From Chthoniobacterales bacterium (GTDB lineage: Bacteria; Verrucomicrobiota; Verrucomicrobiia; Chthoniobacterales; UBA10450), in contig QHBM01000119.1 in assembly GCA_003244145.1 (NCBI GenBank), positions 1 through 47,876 of the forward strand: DNA of 47,876 nucleotides. The letters run 5' to 3'. A program made the translations under genes and the position numbers. A model generated the notes under the pieces. The model did not search any database. It was not told where the DNA came from and was given only the letters and a program-made list of their open reading frames with translations. Of this stretch, positions 25,027 through 33,477 are shown one piece after another (the first letter of the stretch is position 1; each line of letters starts with the position of its first letter).

Positions 25027-25812
25027 GTGAGCAGGCTTGAAGAAATATTGCGGGTGAAGCGCACCGAAATCGAACGGCTGCGTCCGCGCCGCGCTGAACT
25101 GCATAAGGCGGCGCTGCTTCGAAACGATTTTCGCGGGTTCGCTGCGGCGCTGCAACGCAAACCCGGGCAGCTGGCGCTGATCGCGGAGATCAAGAAGGCC
25201 TCGCCTTCCGCGGGCGTGATCGTCGAGGCGTTCGACCCGCTCATGATCGCGAAGAACTATGCGCGCGCGCGGGTAGACGCGATTTCCGTTTTGACGGACG
25301 AACAATTCTTCCAGGGACGGCTCGATTATCTCGAGCTGATCCGCGGCGCGGTGCCGCAACCGCTCTTGCGGAAGGATTTCATCCTCGATGAAATCCAGAT
25401 CGCGGAATCGGCCGCCGCCGGCGCGGACGCGATCCTGCTCATCGTGGCGGCCCTGAGCCAGGAGGAACTCATTGCCCTGCTTGAAACGGCGGTGCTCTAC
25501 CAACTCGAGGTGCTTGTGGAAGTGCACACGCTCGCCGAACTCGAGTGCGCTTTGGAAACGGAGACGCGGATTATTGGGATTAACAACCGAAACCTCGCGA
25601 CCTTCGAAGTCGATTTGGCGGTGACGGAAAAACTGAGCGAAGAAGTTCCGGAAGAGATCGTGCTCGTGAGCGAGAGCGGGATCAAGACCGCGGAAGATTG
25701 GGCACGGATCAAAGCGTGTGGGGTGGACGCGGTCCTGATCGGGGAGGCGCTGATGCGTGGGCAGAGCGGGCTTATGAGTAATGGGAAGGCGGAACGCCTA
25801 ACGCCTAATTAA
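25027..25812 (+). CDS. trpC: Indole-3-glycerol phosphate synthase
   Basis: Closes CdRP to indole-3-glycerol phosphate in tryptophan synthesis. TIM-barrel motifs: LIAEIKKASPSAG (catalytic Lys of strand 1), SVLTDEQFFQG, LLRKDFILDEIQI (catalytic Lys), ILLIVAALS, LVEVHTLAEL (Glu), IGINNRNLATFEVD and LVSESGIKTAED, ending LIGEALMRG. The GTG start (VSRLEEILRVKR) is 5 bp after the upstream stop. The last dozen residues (LMSNGKAERLTPN) are unlike the usual end and are encoded by a repeat-like stretch (GGCGGAACGCCTAACGCC), so the natural C-terminus may have been altered by a repeat insertion. It is not near other trp genes here. Confidence 0.95.
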   Translation: MSRLEEILRVKRTEIERLRPRRAELHKAALLRNDFRGFAAALQRKPGQLALIAEIKKASPSAGVIVEAFDPLMIAKNYARARVDAISVLTDEQFFQGRLDYLELIRGAVPQPLLRKDFILDEIQIAESAAAGADAILLIVAALSQEELIALLETAVLYQLEVLVEVHTLAELECALETETRIIGINNRNLATFEVDLAVTEKLSEEVPEEIVLVSESGIKTAEDWARIKACGVDAVLIGEALMRGQSGLMSNGKAERLTPN

Positions 25813-25817
25813 GAGCC

Positions 25818-25843
25818 ACGGCCTGAGGACAGGCCGTCTCCAA
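25818..25843. repeat. 26-bp GGCCTGAGG hairpin repeat (D2)
   Basis: Starts ACGGCCTGAGGACAGGCC and ends GTCTCCAA, downstream of trpC and before the convergent universal stress gene. The core GGCCTG-AGGA-CAGGCC is a perfect 6-bp hairpin. Two mismatches from the copy at 8994-9019. Confidence 0.82.
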
Positions 25844-25847
25844 TCGC

Positions 25848-26732
25848 CTAACTCGAAGCGAACAGTTGTTTGCAGGCCGCCCAAAAACCTCTGCTCGCCT
25901 CTTCGCCGGATTTCACCGCTCGAGCGACTAGCACTGGGACGTTCGCGCGATTCACGATGCTGCGGGTCAAATCGCCCATGATGTAATGGGTGAGCGCGCC
26001 GCGGGTCGGCGAGGAGCCAGTCACGATCAAGTCGTGCTTTTGCGCGCCGACCTCCGCGAAAATCTGGCTGAGGACCAGGCCGTGACGAATCCGCACCTGC
26101 GTAGGGACGCCGAGTTTCTCGAGACTCGCCTTTTGCGCGAGCAGGTTGCGGCCGAGTTCGGAACCCGATTCCAAGAGCCGTTCCACGTCTTCTTCGAGGC
26201 GAACCATATCGGCATAGATCGCGGGTGGCTCCGCCATGACATGAAGCAACGTAACCGAGGCGCCGACGGCGGCCGCCAAATTGCCGGTGAGTTCCACGGC
26301 GGCGTCGATGTATTTCTTCCCGCCGGTGCAAACAACGAAACTCTTCAAGGTCTCGCATGCGCCCGTCGCGAGCATGACCGGCGTCGGAATCGCCTTGATG
26401 ACTTCGTAGGTTTTCTCAGCGCGCCAATACAACCCGGTGGTCCCTTTGCGTCGCGCGCCGATGATGGTGAGATCGTACCTGTTCTCGGTAGTTTGGTGCA
26501 GAATCTCCCGAATCGGTTCGCCGGTCCGGAGAGCAAGCTCCGGCGAGACACCGTAGCCCCGGAGCTTTTCCGCCTCGCTTTCGAGCGCGATGCGCAATGG
26601 ACTTTCTTCGTCCGATGTTTCCGCGATGCCCAGCAGCGTGGTCTCGGCCTGACACGGAGCCGCGACCAGCCCGCCGAGTTGGATCGGTTTGTCGGCCGGG
26701 TCGGTGCCGTCGCTGCAAATGAGGATCCGCAT
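25848..26732 (-). CDS. Universal stress protein with two UspA domains
   Basis: A 294-aa tandem Usp protein. Domain 1 (about 1-125) starts MRILICSDGTDPADK and has IIGARRKGTTG; domain 2 (about 128-280) has SFVVCTGGKKYIDAAVEL and the ATP-binding loop TGSSPTRGALTHYIMGDLTR followed by SIVNRANVPVLVA. The G-rich loop is well formed in domain 2 and weaker in domain 1, so nucleotide binding may be confined to the C-terminal half. It is the last gene of an operon with a TSUP exporter, 4 bp downstream of that gene's stop. A stress or membrane-transport regulatory role is likely but not defined. Confidence 0.9.
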   Translation of the reverse strand: MRILICSDGTDPADKPIQLGGLVAAPCQAETTLLGIAETSDEESPLRIALESEAEKLRGYGVSPELALRTGEPIREILHQTTENRYDLTIIGARRKGTTGLYWRAEKTYEVIKAIPTPVMLATGACETLKSFVVCTGGKKYIDAAVELTGNLAAAVGASVTLLHVMAEPPAIYADMVRLEEDVERLLESGSELGRNLLAQKASLEKLGVPTQVRIRHGLVLSQIFAEVGAQKHDLIVTGSSPTRGALTHYIMGDLTRSIVNRANVPVLVARAVKSGEEASRGFWAACKQLFASS

Positions 26733-26736
26733 AAGG

Positions 26737-27663
26737 CTAGAGTTTGTGTCCGGTCATCAAAGTGTAAATGACAATGGCGGCGCCGATCAGCGGCAGCGGC
26801 ACGAAGGCGAGCCGGATCTTGGGTCCGGCGAAGTACTGGGTGGAGATCGCGCCGATCTGCGCGCCAATCGCGGCGCCGGTGTTCATGACAAGGGCGATCA
26901 GGATGTCGACGTTGCCTTTAGTGGCGTGACTGAAGGTACCGTAACTGGCCGAGATAATGATTTCGAAAAGATCGGTGCCGACGGCGAGATGGGTCGGAAT
27001 TCCGAGGACGTAAACGAGCATCGGCATCCGGATGTAGCCAGCACCGCCGCCCAGAAAACCGCTGAACAAGCCGCCGATGAAGGAAACAAGAACGATCACC
27101 CAAAGGGAGATTGCTGTCACACCCGAGGTCGGCAACGAAATCATCGGCCAGAGATGGAAACGTTGAATGGCACGCGTTCGGTGGCTGAAGGAAGATTCGT
27201 CCTCCTTGGCCGTCGTTCCCGGCACTTTGGTGCGGGGCCTACGCTTCTTTTGAAACTGGAGCGTGCGCCAGGCTTCCCAAATCATGAAACTGGAGATGCT
27301 GACGTAGATCGCAATGGAGACGATGCTCACGACCAGGTTCACGTTACCGGCGCGCTTCAGCATCTGGATGAGCTGCGCCCCGACTTCCGCGCCGCCCATG
27401 GTTCCAAACGCCATGATGAACCCGAGCCGCAAATCGACATTGCCGAGCGCGCGGTGGCGTTTCGCCGCCACGACGGATTTTCCCACGATATGCGCCAGGT
27501 CCGTTCCGATTGCGAAATTCCAATCCAGGCCAACGGCGCGCAAGGCGGGACCCGCGATGAAACTGCCGCCCACGCCGAAGAACCCACCCAGAATGCCAAT
27601 GACAAATCCGCTGACCGCCAGATAAATCGGGCTGATGTGCGAGTTCGAAATCGGGAAGAACAT
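26737..27663 (-). CDS. TSUP family (TauE/SafE) membrane transporter
   Basis: A 308-aa protein with about eight membrane helices. The two family repeats start GFVIGILGGFFGVGGSFIAGPAL and GLFSGFLGGGAGYIRMPML, each with the Gly-rich TSUP signature, and GTDL occurs after each (FAIGTDLAHI, AVGTDLFEI). The middle loop is long and basic (FQKKRRPRTK). Members export or import sulfite, sulfoacetate, sulfonates or other sulfur anions; the substrate here is unknown. The ATG at 27663 (MFFPISNS) is chosen because upstream residues would overlap the preceding small gene. It is 4 bp from both operon neighbours. Confidence 0.9.
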   Translation of the reverse strand: MFFPISNSHISPIYLAVSGFVIGILGGFFGVGGSFIAGPALRAVGLDWNFAIGTDLAHIVGKSVVAAKRHRALGNVDLRLGFIMAFGTMGGAEVGAQLIQMLKRAGNVNLVVSIVSIAIYVSISSFMIWEAWRTLQFQKKRRPRTKVPGTTAKEDESSFSHRTRAIQRFHLWPMISLPTSGVTAISLWVIVLVSFIGGLFSGFLGGGAGYIRMPMLVYVLGIPTHLAVGTDLFEIIISASYGTFSHATKGNVDILIALVMNTGAAIGAQIGAISTQYFAGPKIRLAFVPLPLIGAAIVIYTLMTGHKL

Positions 27664-27667
27664 GGAA

Positions 27668-27913
27668 CTATTCGGAACGCCCGCCGCGCAGAAGCCGGAA
27701 CAACCAGGTCGTGACACTTTCGAGCACGACGGCCTGTCCGATGATGAGCACGATCGCGACGAGCGCGTAGGTTTTGACGTGATGCAGGTGCAGGTCCTGC
27801 AACCAGCCGGAGAGGAAATGAAGGACGAGGAAAAAATATCCCGTCACGAAAACCGCGTAGACGGCCAGCTCGAGCAAAAAAGCGCGCAGAGTGCCGGAAG
27901 CTTCAGCTTTCAT
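27668..27913 (-). CDS. Small two-TM membrane protein upstream of a TSUP transporter
   Basis: An 81-aa protein with two membrane segments, about 10-33 (LRAFLLELAVYAVFVTGYFF) and 45-68 (TYALVAIVLIIGQAVVLESV). I do not recognise a specific domain. Its stop is 4 bp before the TSUP start and it leads the three-gene operon with the Usp gene. The ATG at 27913 is used; a TTG two codons upstream is also open. This type of small protein often accompanies TSUP transporters, so a subunit or regulator role is plausible but untested. Confidence 0.65.
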   Translation of the reverse strand: MKAEASGTLRAFLLELAVYAVFVTGYFFLVLHFLSGWLQDLHLHHVKTYALVAIVLIIGQAVVLESVTTWLFRLLRGGRSE

Positions 27914-28049
27914 GATCAAAATCGTCCGGCATCACCCACAGTTCGCCGTTGCCCCTGCAACTGGTTGCGCCGATGGCGTCGGGAAGCAAATAAGGATTGC
28001 GCCAGGCATGTTTCCTCCTACCTTCCATTTCGCTTTTGGCGGGAGAATT

Positions 28050-28283
28050 ATGGCTGACGCAGCAAACAAATATCCGGAAAACGTGGATGGAAAATTCTAC
28101 GTCGATGACCAGTGCATCGATTGCGATCTTTGCCGCGAAACCGCGCCGGCCAATTACAAACGAAACGACGACGGCGGCCACTCTTACGTTTACAAACAGC
28201 CCGAAAGTCCCGAGGAAGAAGCGCTCTGCAAAGAAGCGATGGAAGGCTGCCCGGTCGAAGCGATCGGGAGCGACGGGGGGTAG
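28050..28283 (+). CDS. Ferredoxin, single [4Fe-4S] cluster type
   Basis: A 77-aa acidic protein with Cys22-x2-Cys25-x2-Cys28 and the distant Cys67-Pro, the ligand pattern of single-cluster ferredoxins. Cys60 ([11 protein letters not shown]) could be the extra cysteine that forms a disulfide in several such proteins. The ATG at 28050 follows GGGAG with good spacing, a stronger ribosome-binding site than most genes here. The frame is open upstream to 27891 but those residues look non-coding. It diverges from the TSUP operon and precedes thiD; its redox partner cannot be inferred. Confidence 0.93.
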   Translation: MADAANKYPENVDGKFYVDDQCIDCDLCRETAPANYKRNDDGGHSYVYKQPESPEEEALCKEAMEGCPVEAIGSDGG

Positions 28284-28325
28284 GCTCCTGCAGGCTTGCC
28301 TCGCTCGGCTGAGCTGTGGCTAAAG

Positions 28326-29147
28326 GTGGATAATCGAAGCAGCATTCCAGTTGCTCTCACCATCGCCGGCTCCGATAGCAGCGCGGGCGCGGGCATCCAG
28401 GCGGATCTGAAAACGTTCGGTGCGTTCGGCGTTTACGGATTGACAGCGCTTACCTGCGTGGTCGCGGAAACGCCGGGACTCGTCACGAGGATTGAGCCGG
28501 TCAGCCTCGAGATGGTCCGGGCGCAAATCGACGTGCTTCTCCGTAGCTTTCCGGTAGCGGCGATCAAAACCGGTCTTCTTTTCTCCAGCGAAATTGTTTC
28601 GGAAGTCGCTCGAATCCTTCGCGCGTCTACAGCGAAAACCGGAGCAGCCGTGCCGCTCGTGATCGATCCGGTGATGGTGGCGACGAGTGGCGATCTTCTG
28701 TTGCGCGACGATGCGATCGAAAGTTACGAGCGCGATCTCTTCCCATTCGCGGCTCTGGTGACGCCGAACCTGGGCGAGGCGGCTCGATTATTGGGCGAAC
28801 CAATTCGCGACCTGGCCGCGATGCGCGAAGCCGGGGCGCGCCTCACAAAAAAATATGGTGTCCCCGTTCTGCTGAAAGGTGGACATCTCGCAGGAGAGCA
28901 TGCGATCGACCTTCTTTTCGCGGCCGGCAAGGTGGTGGAATTCTCAGCGCCGTTTTCGCGCGGCGTCGCCACGCATGGCACCGGCTGCACTTACTCGGCC
29001 GGCATTGCCGCCGGCCTCGCGAACGGCTTATCTCTCGAAGACGCGGTCCGCGGCGCCAAGAAATTCGTTACGGCATCGATCGCGCAATATCTCGCGTGGG
29101 AAACATCGCAAGGGTTACCACTCCACGCGCTAAATCATTCGCCGTAG
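28326..29147 (+). CDS. thiD: Hydroxymethylpyrimidine/phosphomethylpyrimidine kinase
   Basis: Phosphorylates HMP and HMP-P in thiamine synthesis (PfkB/ribokinase fold). Motifs: [29 protein letters not shown] at the N-terminus, [40 protein letters not shown] and the catalytic [17 protein letters not shown]. The start is uncertain; GTG at 28326 (273 aa) is preferred over TTG at 28296. It converges on rnc with a single base between the stop codons. No thiamine riboswitch is visible upstream. Confidence 0.93.
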   Translation: MDNRSSIPVALTIAGSDSSAGAGIQADLKTFGAFGVYGLTALTCVVAETPGLVTRIEPVSLEMVRAQIDVLLRSFPVAAIKTGLLFSSEIVSEVARILRASTAKTGAAVPLVIDPVMVATSGDLLLRDDAIESYERDLFPFAALVTPNLGEAARLLGEPIRDLAAMREAGARLTKKYGVPVLLKGGHLAGEHAIDLLFAAGKVVEFSAPFSRGVATHGTGCTYSAGIAAGLANGLSLEDAVRGAKKFVTASIAQYLAWETSQGLPLHALNHSP

Positions 29148-29148
29148 C

Positions 29149-29862
29149 TCAACCTTCTCCCGGCAACGTCGCGATTTGCACTTGCTCCCAGCGCTTTTCC
29201 CGCATCGCTTCGAGCGCGGCGGCCGTCTCCGCTTGTTTCTTGCTCCGGCCACTGCCCTCGCCCAATTCAATGCCCTCCCAAACGGCGCGAACCACAAAGG
29301 TTTTCTGATGCTCGGGACCACTTTGCGAAATTAGCTCATAGGCCGGGCTGCGCGGCGAAATAGATTGGAGCAATTCCTGCAAATGGCCTTTCGGATTTAT
29401 ATCAGTCGGTTCCTCGACCAACTGCGCCAGGTCGGCAGCGGCTTGTCCTAAAACAAACCGGCGCACCGTGGCCAGGTCGCTATCCAGATAAATCGCGCCC
29501 ACCAACGCTTCGAACGCGTCCGCCAGGGTCGAATTGCGTTCGCGGCCACCGCTCGCCTCTTCGCCGCGTCCCATCATCAGATAACTCCCGAGACCGAGCG
29601 CCGCGGCATGCACCGTCAACGCCTCGCGCGAAACGAGCCGCGATCGAAGCTTGGTCAACATTCCTTCGGCCTCGGCCGAGAAATGCCCGAAGAGATGTTC
29701 GGTAATGACGAGTTGCAGAACCGCGTCGCCCAAAAACTCCAGCCGCTGATTATCAAAGTGCGAGCGGTGCGTCTCGTGGCGCAGACTCGGATGGGTGAGC
29801 GCTTCGGCGAGGAGAAGCGGGTTCCGGAATTTGTAACCGATGCGATCTTCGAGCGGATTCAC
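29149..29862 (-). CDS. rnc: Ribonuclease III
   Basis: Double-stranded RNA endonuclease for rRNA and mRNA processing. The signature NQRLEFLGDAVL (38-49) supplies Glu42 and Asp46; Asp115 and Glu118 in LADAFEALVGAIYLD complete the metal site. A dsRNA-binding domain follows (about 158-228: PKGHLQELLQSISPRSPAYE, then GEGSGRSKKQAETAAALEAM). The 237-aa length is normal. It starts with GTG, 48 bp after the S41-like gene on the same strand. The abundance of hairpin repeats in transcripts of this genome gives RNase III plausible local substrates, which is inference. Confidence 0.96.
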   Translation of the reverse strand: MNPLEDRIGYKFRNPLLLAEALTHPSLRHETHRSHFDNQRLEFLGDAVLQLVITEHLFGHFSAEAEGMLTKLRSRLVSREALTVHAAALGLGSYLMMGRGEEASGGRERNSTLADAFEALVGAIYLDSDLATVRRFVLGQAAADLAQLVEEPTDINPKGHLQELLQSISPRSPAYELISQSGPEHQKTFVVRAVWEGIELGEGSGRSKKQAETAAALEAMREKRWEQVQIATLPGEG

Positions 29863-29910
29863 CTGAACGAATGCTAAACCTCTGAACGCGGTTTTCCAAC
29901 CAAGGTTCCC

Positions 29911-31020
29911 CTATCGTTTCTGAAAAATTCCGATCGATGTGACCAGATCGAGGGCCCGCTGCAGAACAGGGTCGTGCACCGTGCTTTTCTCCGGTGTGCG
30001 CGCGCGGCGTTGCGCGGCTTCCAGCGCCTCGATCTCCGGGTTCTTGCCGGAAATAAGCGCGGCCTCGTTCAGGTGCGGCCGCGATGTTTCCACCACGAAC
30101 GGCGTCATCCCTTTTTCGCGGCTGAGTTGAAAGACTTCGCGCTTGTCCGCTCCCGGCATCTCCACCGGCACGTCCGGTTTCAATCCGCCCGGAAAAAGCG
30201 GCCGGCCTTCGGGCAGAATCACTTCTCCCACGGCCACCCGCAGCACTTTTCCGCTCGGCAGCTTCAAGTCGGAATATTCCACGGCGCGACCGGCAGTCTG
30301 TTGTCCAATGATGAGCGCCCTGTCATAAATCCGGACCACGCCGGCGATCGCTTCCGCCGCGCCCGCAGTGTCGCCATCAGCCAGAAGGATGATCAAACCC
30401 TGAAAAGCCGGTTCGCGATCCGAGGTAAAAGTCCGCTCTTGTTTGGCAGTGGTCTTGCGCAGGATGAAAAGCGGTTTGTTTTTCGGGCAAAATCGTTTCG
30501 CGAACTCCGAGGCCAGAGCGAAATCTTTCGCCTCCGGGCTGGCGCGCAAATCGATCACGACCGCGTCCACTTTTTTCGCCGCAAAAGTTTGGATGTTAGT
30601 ATCGAGCGCTTCCAGGTTCGGGCGGGTCAGCGCCCCGATCCGCAAATACCCCACGTGGCCCTCGAGAATTTCCCCGAAGAACGGCGTCGCCGTTTCGACC
30701 GGTCCCGCGGCGGAATCGGCGAGCAAAATTACCCCGCGCCCGAGACGCGCGAGAATTCCTTCAAAGGTCGCCCGGGTCAGCTCGGTTTCGTTCAGGGCGT
30801 CGGGTTTGATGTAATTATTTTTGAGTAGCTGGATTGCCTCCTTCAGATCGGCCGAATCCATTGAATCGATCAGCGCCTTGGTCGTGGGCGCGGCCGAAGG
30901 CGATGGAGCTGGAGAAGGCGTGGGCGAACCGCCCGGTTTTGCCGGTGATTGCGCCGACAAATTCGCCACTGCATTCCATCCGCAAAGGAGGAGAAGAAGC
31001 AGAGAAGCGCGACGGAACAT
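29911..31020 (-). CDS. S41 (C-terminal processing peptidase) family protein, probably inactive
   Basis: A 369-aa secreted or periplasmic protein: signal peptide (about 1-23), Pro/Ser linker (28-46), then an S41-like fold with HVGYLRIGALTRPNLEAL and VDAVVIDLRASPEAKD. In active S41 enzymes the nucleophile lies in T-A-S-A-S/A-E and the general base in G-K. Here the matching segments read DTAGAAEAIAG (Gly220 where Ser is expected) and TAGRAVEY (Arg245 where Lys is expected). Both catalytic residues appear lost and no clear PDZ domain is seen, so this looks like a pseudoenzyme. The alignment is by eye. The ATG overlaps the purD stop by one base, so it is in the purD-S41-rnc transcript. Confidence 0.75.
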   Translation of the reverse strand: MFRRASLLLLLLCGWNAVANLSAQSPAKPGGSPTPSPAPSPSAAPTTKALIDSMDSADLKEAIQLLKNNYIKPDALNETELTRATFEGILARLGRGVILLADSAAGPVETATPFFGEILEGHVGYLRIGALTRPNLEALDTNIQTFAAKKVDAVVIDLRASPEAKDFALASEFAKRFCPKNKPLFILRKTTAKQERTFTSDREPAFQGLIILLADGDTAGAAEAIAGVVRIYDRALIIGQQTAGRAVEYSDLKLPSGKVLRVAVGEVILPEGRPLFPGGLKPDVPVEMPGADKREVFQLSREKGMTPFVVETSRPHLNEAALISGKNPEIEALEAAQRRARTPEKSTVHDPVLQRALDLVTSIGIFQKR

Positions 31021-32303
31021 CAGTGGGTCACGATTTTAGCCCCAACCGCGCCAAGAGCAATGTCCCGCCGGTAATGGCACCCCTCGAAATGAATTTGAGA
31101 AGCCGCTTCGTAGGCGGCGGTCCGCGCGGCCGCCACGGTTTCGCCGAGAGCGGTCACAGCGAGAACGCGTCCGCCGGCGGTGACTACCGCTCCGCTTTCT
31201 TCGCGCGTGCCGGCGTGGAAAATATGGACGGCCTGCGGGCGGGCCGTGTCCAAACCTGAAATCGGTTTTCCCACTTCGTATTTTCCCGGATAGCCGCCGG
31301 AAGCCAGGACGACAGTGACAGCGGCGCGTTCATCCCATTCGATGGCCGTGCGATCCAGCGTGCCGTCGATAGTCGCTTCGAAGAGCGCGAGCAAATCCGA
31401 TTTCAACCGCGGCAAAATCACTTGCGTCTCCGGGTCGCCGAAGCGGCAGTTGAACTCCAAGACGCGCGGACCCTCGGACGTAATCATCAGTCCGGGGAAA
31501 AGTAATCCGCGAAATTTTACCCCCGCGCTGTTCAAGCCTTGGAGCAAAGGGCGCATCACCGCGTCATCGAAACGCGCTTGTAATTCCGCGCTGAAATTAT
31601 CGGCCGGGCTCAACGCGCCCATACCGCCGGTGTTCGGCCCGGTGTCGCCGTCGTGCGCGCGTTTGTGATCGCGCGCGGTCGCGAGCATTCGATAGCTTTT
31701 GCCATCCACGAGCACATGCAGCGAACACTCGGAACCGGTCAGGCATTCTTCGATCAGAATGCGTTTACCCGCGTCGCCGAACCGCCTCTCTTTCATCATC
31801 GCCTCGACCGCCGCGCATCCTTCAGCCACGTCTTTCGCGACGATCACACCCTTGCCGAGCGCAAGACCATCGGCCTTGATCACGATGGGAAAACGCGATT
31901 CTCTCAGGAACGCCACGGCCGCTGCCGCCTCCTGGAAGATGGCCCCGCGCGCGGTCGGGATTCCATTCTTGCGCATCAATTCCTTCGCGAAAATCTTCGA
32001 TGATTCCAGCTGCGCCGCCGATTTCGACGGCCCGAAAATCCGCAGCCCTTCCGCTTCGAAAAAATCGACGATGCCGCCTGCAAGCGGATCGTCCGGTCCC
32101 ACCACGGTCAACCCGATGTTGTTCTCCTTGGCGAAGCGAACCAGAGCCGGAAAATCGTTTGCTGGGATCGCGACGTTCTCTCCCACCTCCGGGGTGCCGG
32201 CATTTCCGGGTGCGCAAAAAATCCGATCGGCGCCCGGCGACTGTTTTAGTTTCCAAGCCAGCGCATGCTCCCGACCGCCGCTGCCAATGACGAGAATGTT
32301 CAC
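31020..32303 (-). CDS. purD: Phosphoribosylamine-glycine ligase
   Basis: GAR synthetase, ATP-dependent joining of glycine to phosphoribosylamine. Begins VIGSGGREHALAWKL, followed by VGPDDPLAGGIVDFFE, FGPSKSAAQLESSK, the ATP-grasp loop FPIVIKADGLALGKGV, GPNTGGMGALSPA and FNCRFGDPETQ. The 427-aa length is typical. It starts with GTG preceded by GAGAGG. It diverges from the HxlR regulator gene and its stop overlaps the start of the S41-like gene (TGATG). Confidence 0.97.
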   Translation of the reverse strand: MNILVIGSGGREHALAWKLKQSPGADRIFCAPGNAGTPEVGENVAIPANDFPALVRFAKENNIGLTVVGPDDPLAGGIVDFFEAEGLRIFGPSKSAAQLESSKIFAKELMRKNGIPTARGAIFQEAAAAVAFLRESRFPIVIKADGLALGKGVIVAKDVAEGCAAVEAMMKERRFGDAGKRILIEECLTGSECSLHVLVDGKSYRMLATARDHKRAHDGDTGPNTGGMGALSPADNFSAELQARFDDAVMRPLLQGLNSAGVKFRGLLFPGLMITSEGPRVLEFNCRFGDPETQVILPRLKSDLLALFEATIDGTLDRTAIEWDERAAVTVVLASGGYPGKYEVGKPISGLDTARPQAVHIFHAGTREESGAVVTAGGRVLAVTALGETVAAARTAAYEAASQIHFEGCHYRRDIALGAVGAKIVTH

Positions 32304-32454
32304 AGCAAATGGGCCTCTCGTTTCAACATGGCGGAACGAAGCGTCCTAGCTAAATCCGAGGAACGCAAGCGCAGCGGCGCTCCTTGATCCATACATGCCT
32401 TCTGGTTCGTTACTCTCTGCTTGCGTCCACCACATTCGCTTCTACCAATGCTGG

Positions 32455-32838
32455 ATGAAAGCTTCGCCCGCGTCGGTCTTGAAACCCCAGTGTCCTTCCC
32501 GCGTGGTCCTCGATCGCATCGCGGATAAATGGACTGCGCTCATCATTCAGGTCCTGGCAAATGGGACGCAACGTTACGCGGAATTGCGGCGCACGATCGG
32601 AGGGATCTCGCAAAAAATGCTAACGCAAACTCTTCGCAGCCTCGAGCGCGACGGTCTCGTCCTGCGCAAAGTGCATCCCGTAGTGCCGCCTAAAGTTGAA
32701 TATTCCCTCACCCGTCTCGGACGGACCTTGATCGATCCATTGAATGCTCTTTGCCGATGGTCGGAGCGACACTTGCCGGAACTCCAGGCGAATCGCGGCC
32801 GCGCGCGATCCGATTCCCAGAGCGAAATCGTGAATTAA
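32455..32838 (+). CDS. HxlR-family winged-helix transcriptional regulator
   Basis: A 127-aa HxlR regulator: CPSRVVLDRIADKWTALIIQVL, then RYAELRRTIGGISQKMLTQTL with the recognition helix, RSLERDGLVLRKVHPVVPPKVEYSLT and GRTLIDPLNALCRWSERH. The conserved Cys before the first helix is present (KPQCPSR), as in the redox- or aldehyde-sensing members. The frame is open to ATG 32395, but the family N-terminus fits ATG 32455. It diverges from purD and leads the frameshifted gene and the ligase gene by 17 bp; what it regulates is not evident. Confidence 0.88.
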   Translation: MKASPASVLKPQCPSRVVLDRIADKWTALIIQVLANGTQRYAELRRTIGGISQKMLTQTLRSLERDGLVLRKVHPVVPPKVEYSLTRLGRTLIDPLNALCRWSERHLPELQANRGRARSDSQSEIVN

Positions 32839-32855
32839 TCGGCAATCGTCCGGAG

Positions 32856-33477
32856 ATGACTCGGGTTTTCCTTCTCTCGCCGGCCTACGCGGGCGGACAG
32901 CGCGCTCGCCTGATCATGAGCGAGCGAGCGCAATTCGATCTGGCTCGCCGGTTGCGCAGCGAGCAGCCTCCCACGCTCGGCGAGGTCTTCGCGTTTTCTA
33001 AGCGGCTTTTATTTTCGCGGCAAGCTTGCTTACGCGAATGCGTTCACGCCACCGCGGCGAAAAAGATCGGCGGTCCTGGTCATCACGCCCACGCGCGGGC
33101 TGGTCCCGGCCGCCGAGTCGATCGGATTGGCTGATCTCCAGGAATTCGCGGGGGTGGATATCGACGTGAGCGATCCGCGTTATCGCGCGCCACTTGAACG
33201 CGACGTGAAACGGCTTGCGGAAAGATTATCGCCGGAGAGCGAAGTCGTTCTGCTGGGAAGTATCGCGACCGGAAAATATGTCGATGTTCTCCTGAAACAT
33301 TTTGGACAACGGCTGCGTTTTCCAGCTGATTTCGTCGGCCGCGGCGACATGAGCCGCGGCGGACTATTGCTGCGCTGCGCGGTGGACCGCCACGAGCTTC
33401 CCTACATTTCCGTGGCCGGCACAGTTCGAAAAGGAAAGCGTCCGCCCAAGCTCGAGCCGCGAAGATATACGAAATAA
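32856..33477 (+). pseudogene. Conserved hypothetical protein, split by a one-base frameshift
   Basis: Two frames together encode one continuous protein of about 206 residues. The first frame reads MTRVFLLSPAYAGGQRARL up to LGEVFAF; after the TTTT run at 32994-32997 the sense continues one base later as LSGFYFRGKLAYANAF, VLVITPTRGLVPAAES and on to 33477. A single extra T in the run explains the break. The rejoined product matches a conserved protein family that I know only as hypothetical (VVLLGSIATGKYVDVL and DFVGRGDMSRGGLLLR are its strong motifs). It could be a true pseudogene, a programmed slip or a sequencing/assembly error. The TAA stop overlaps the ligase ATG (TAATG). Confidence 0.8.

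Noticed and set aside
31020-32303. Purine riboswitch upstream of purD or purC
   Set aside because: Neither leader shows the conserved purine aptamer core by eye; the gaps are short and hold repeats or ordinary spacer.
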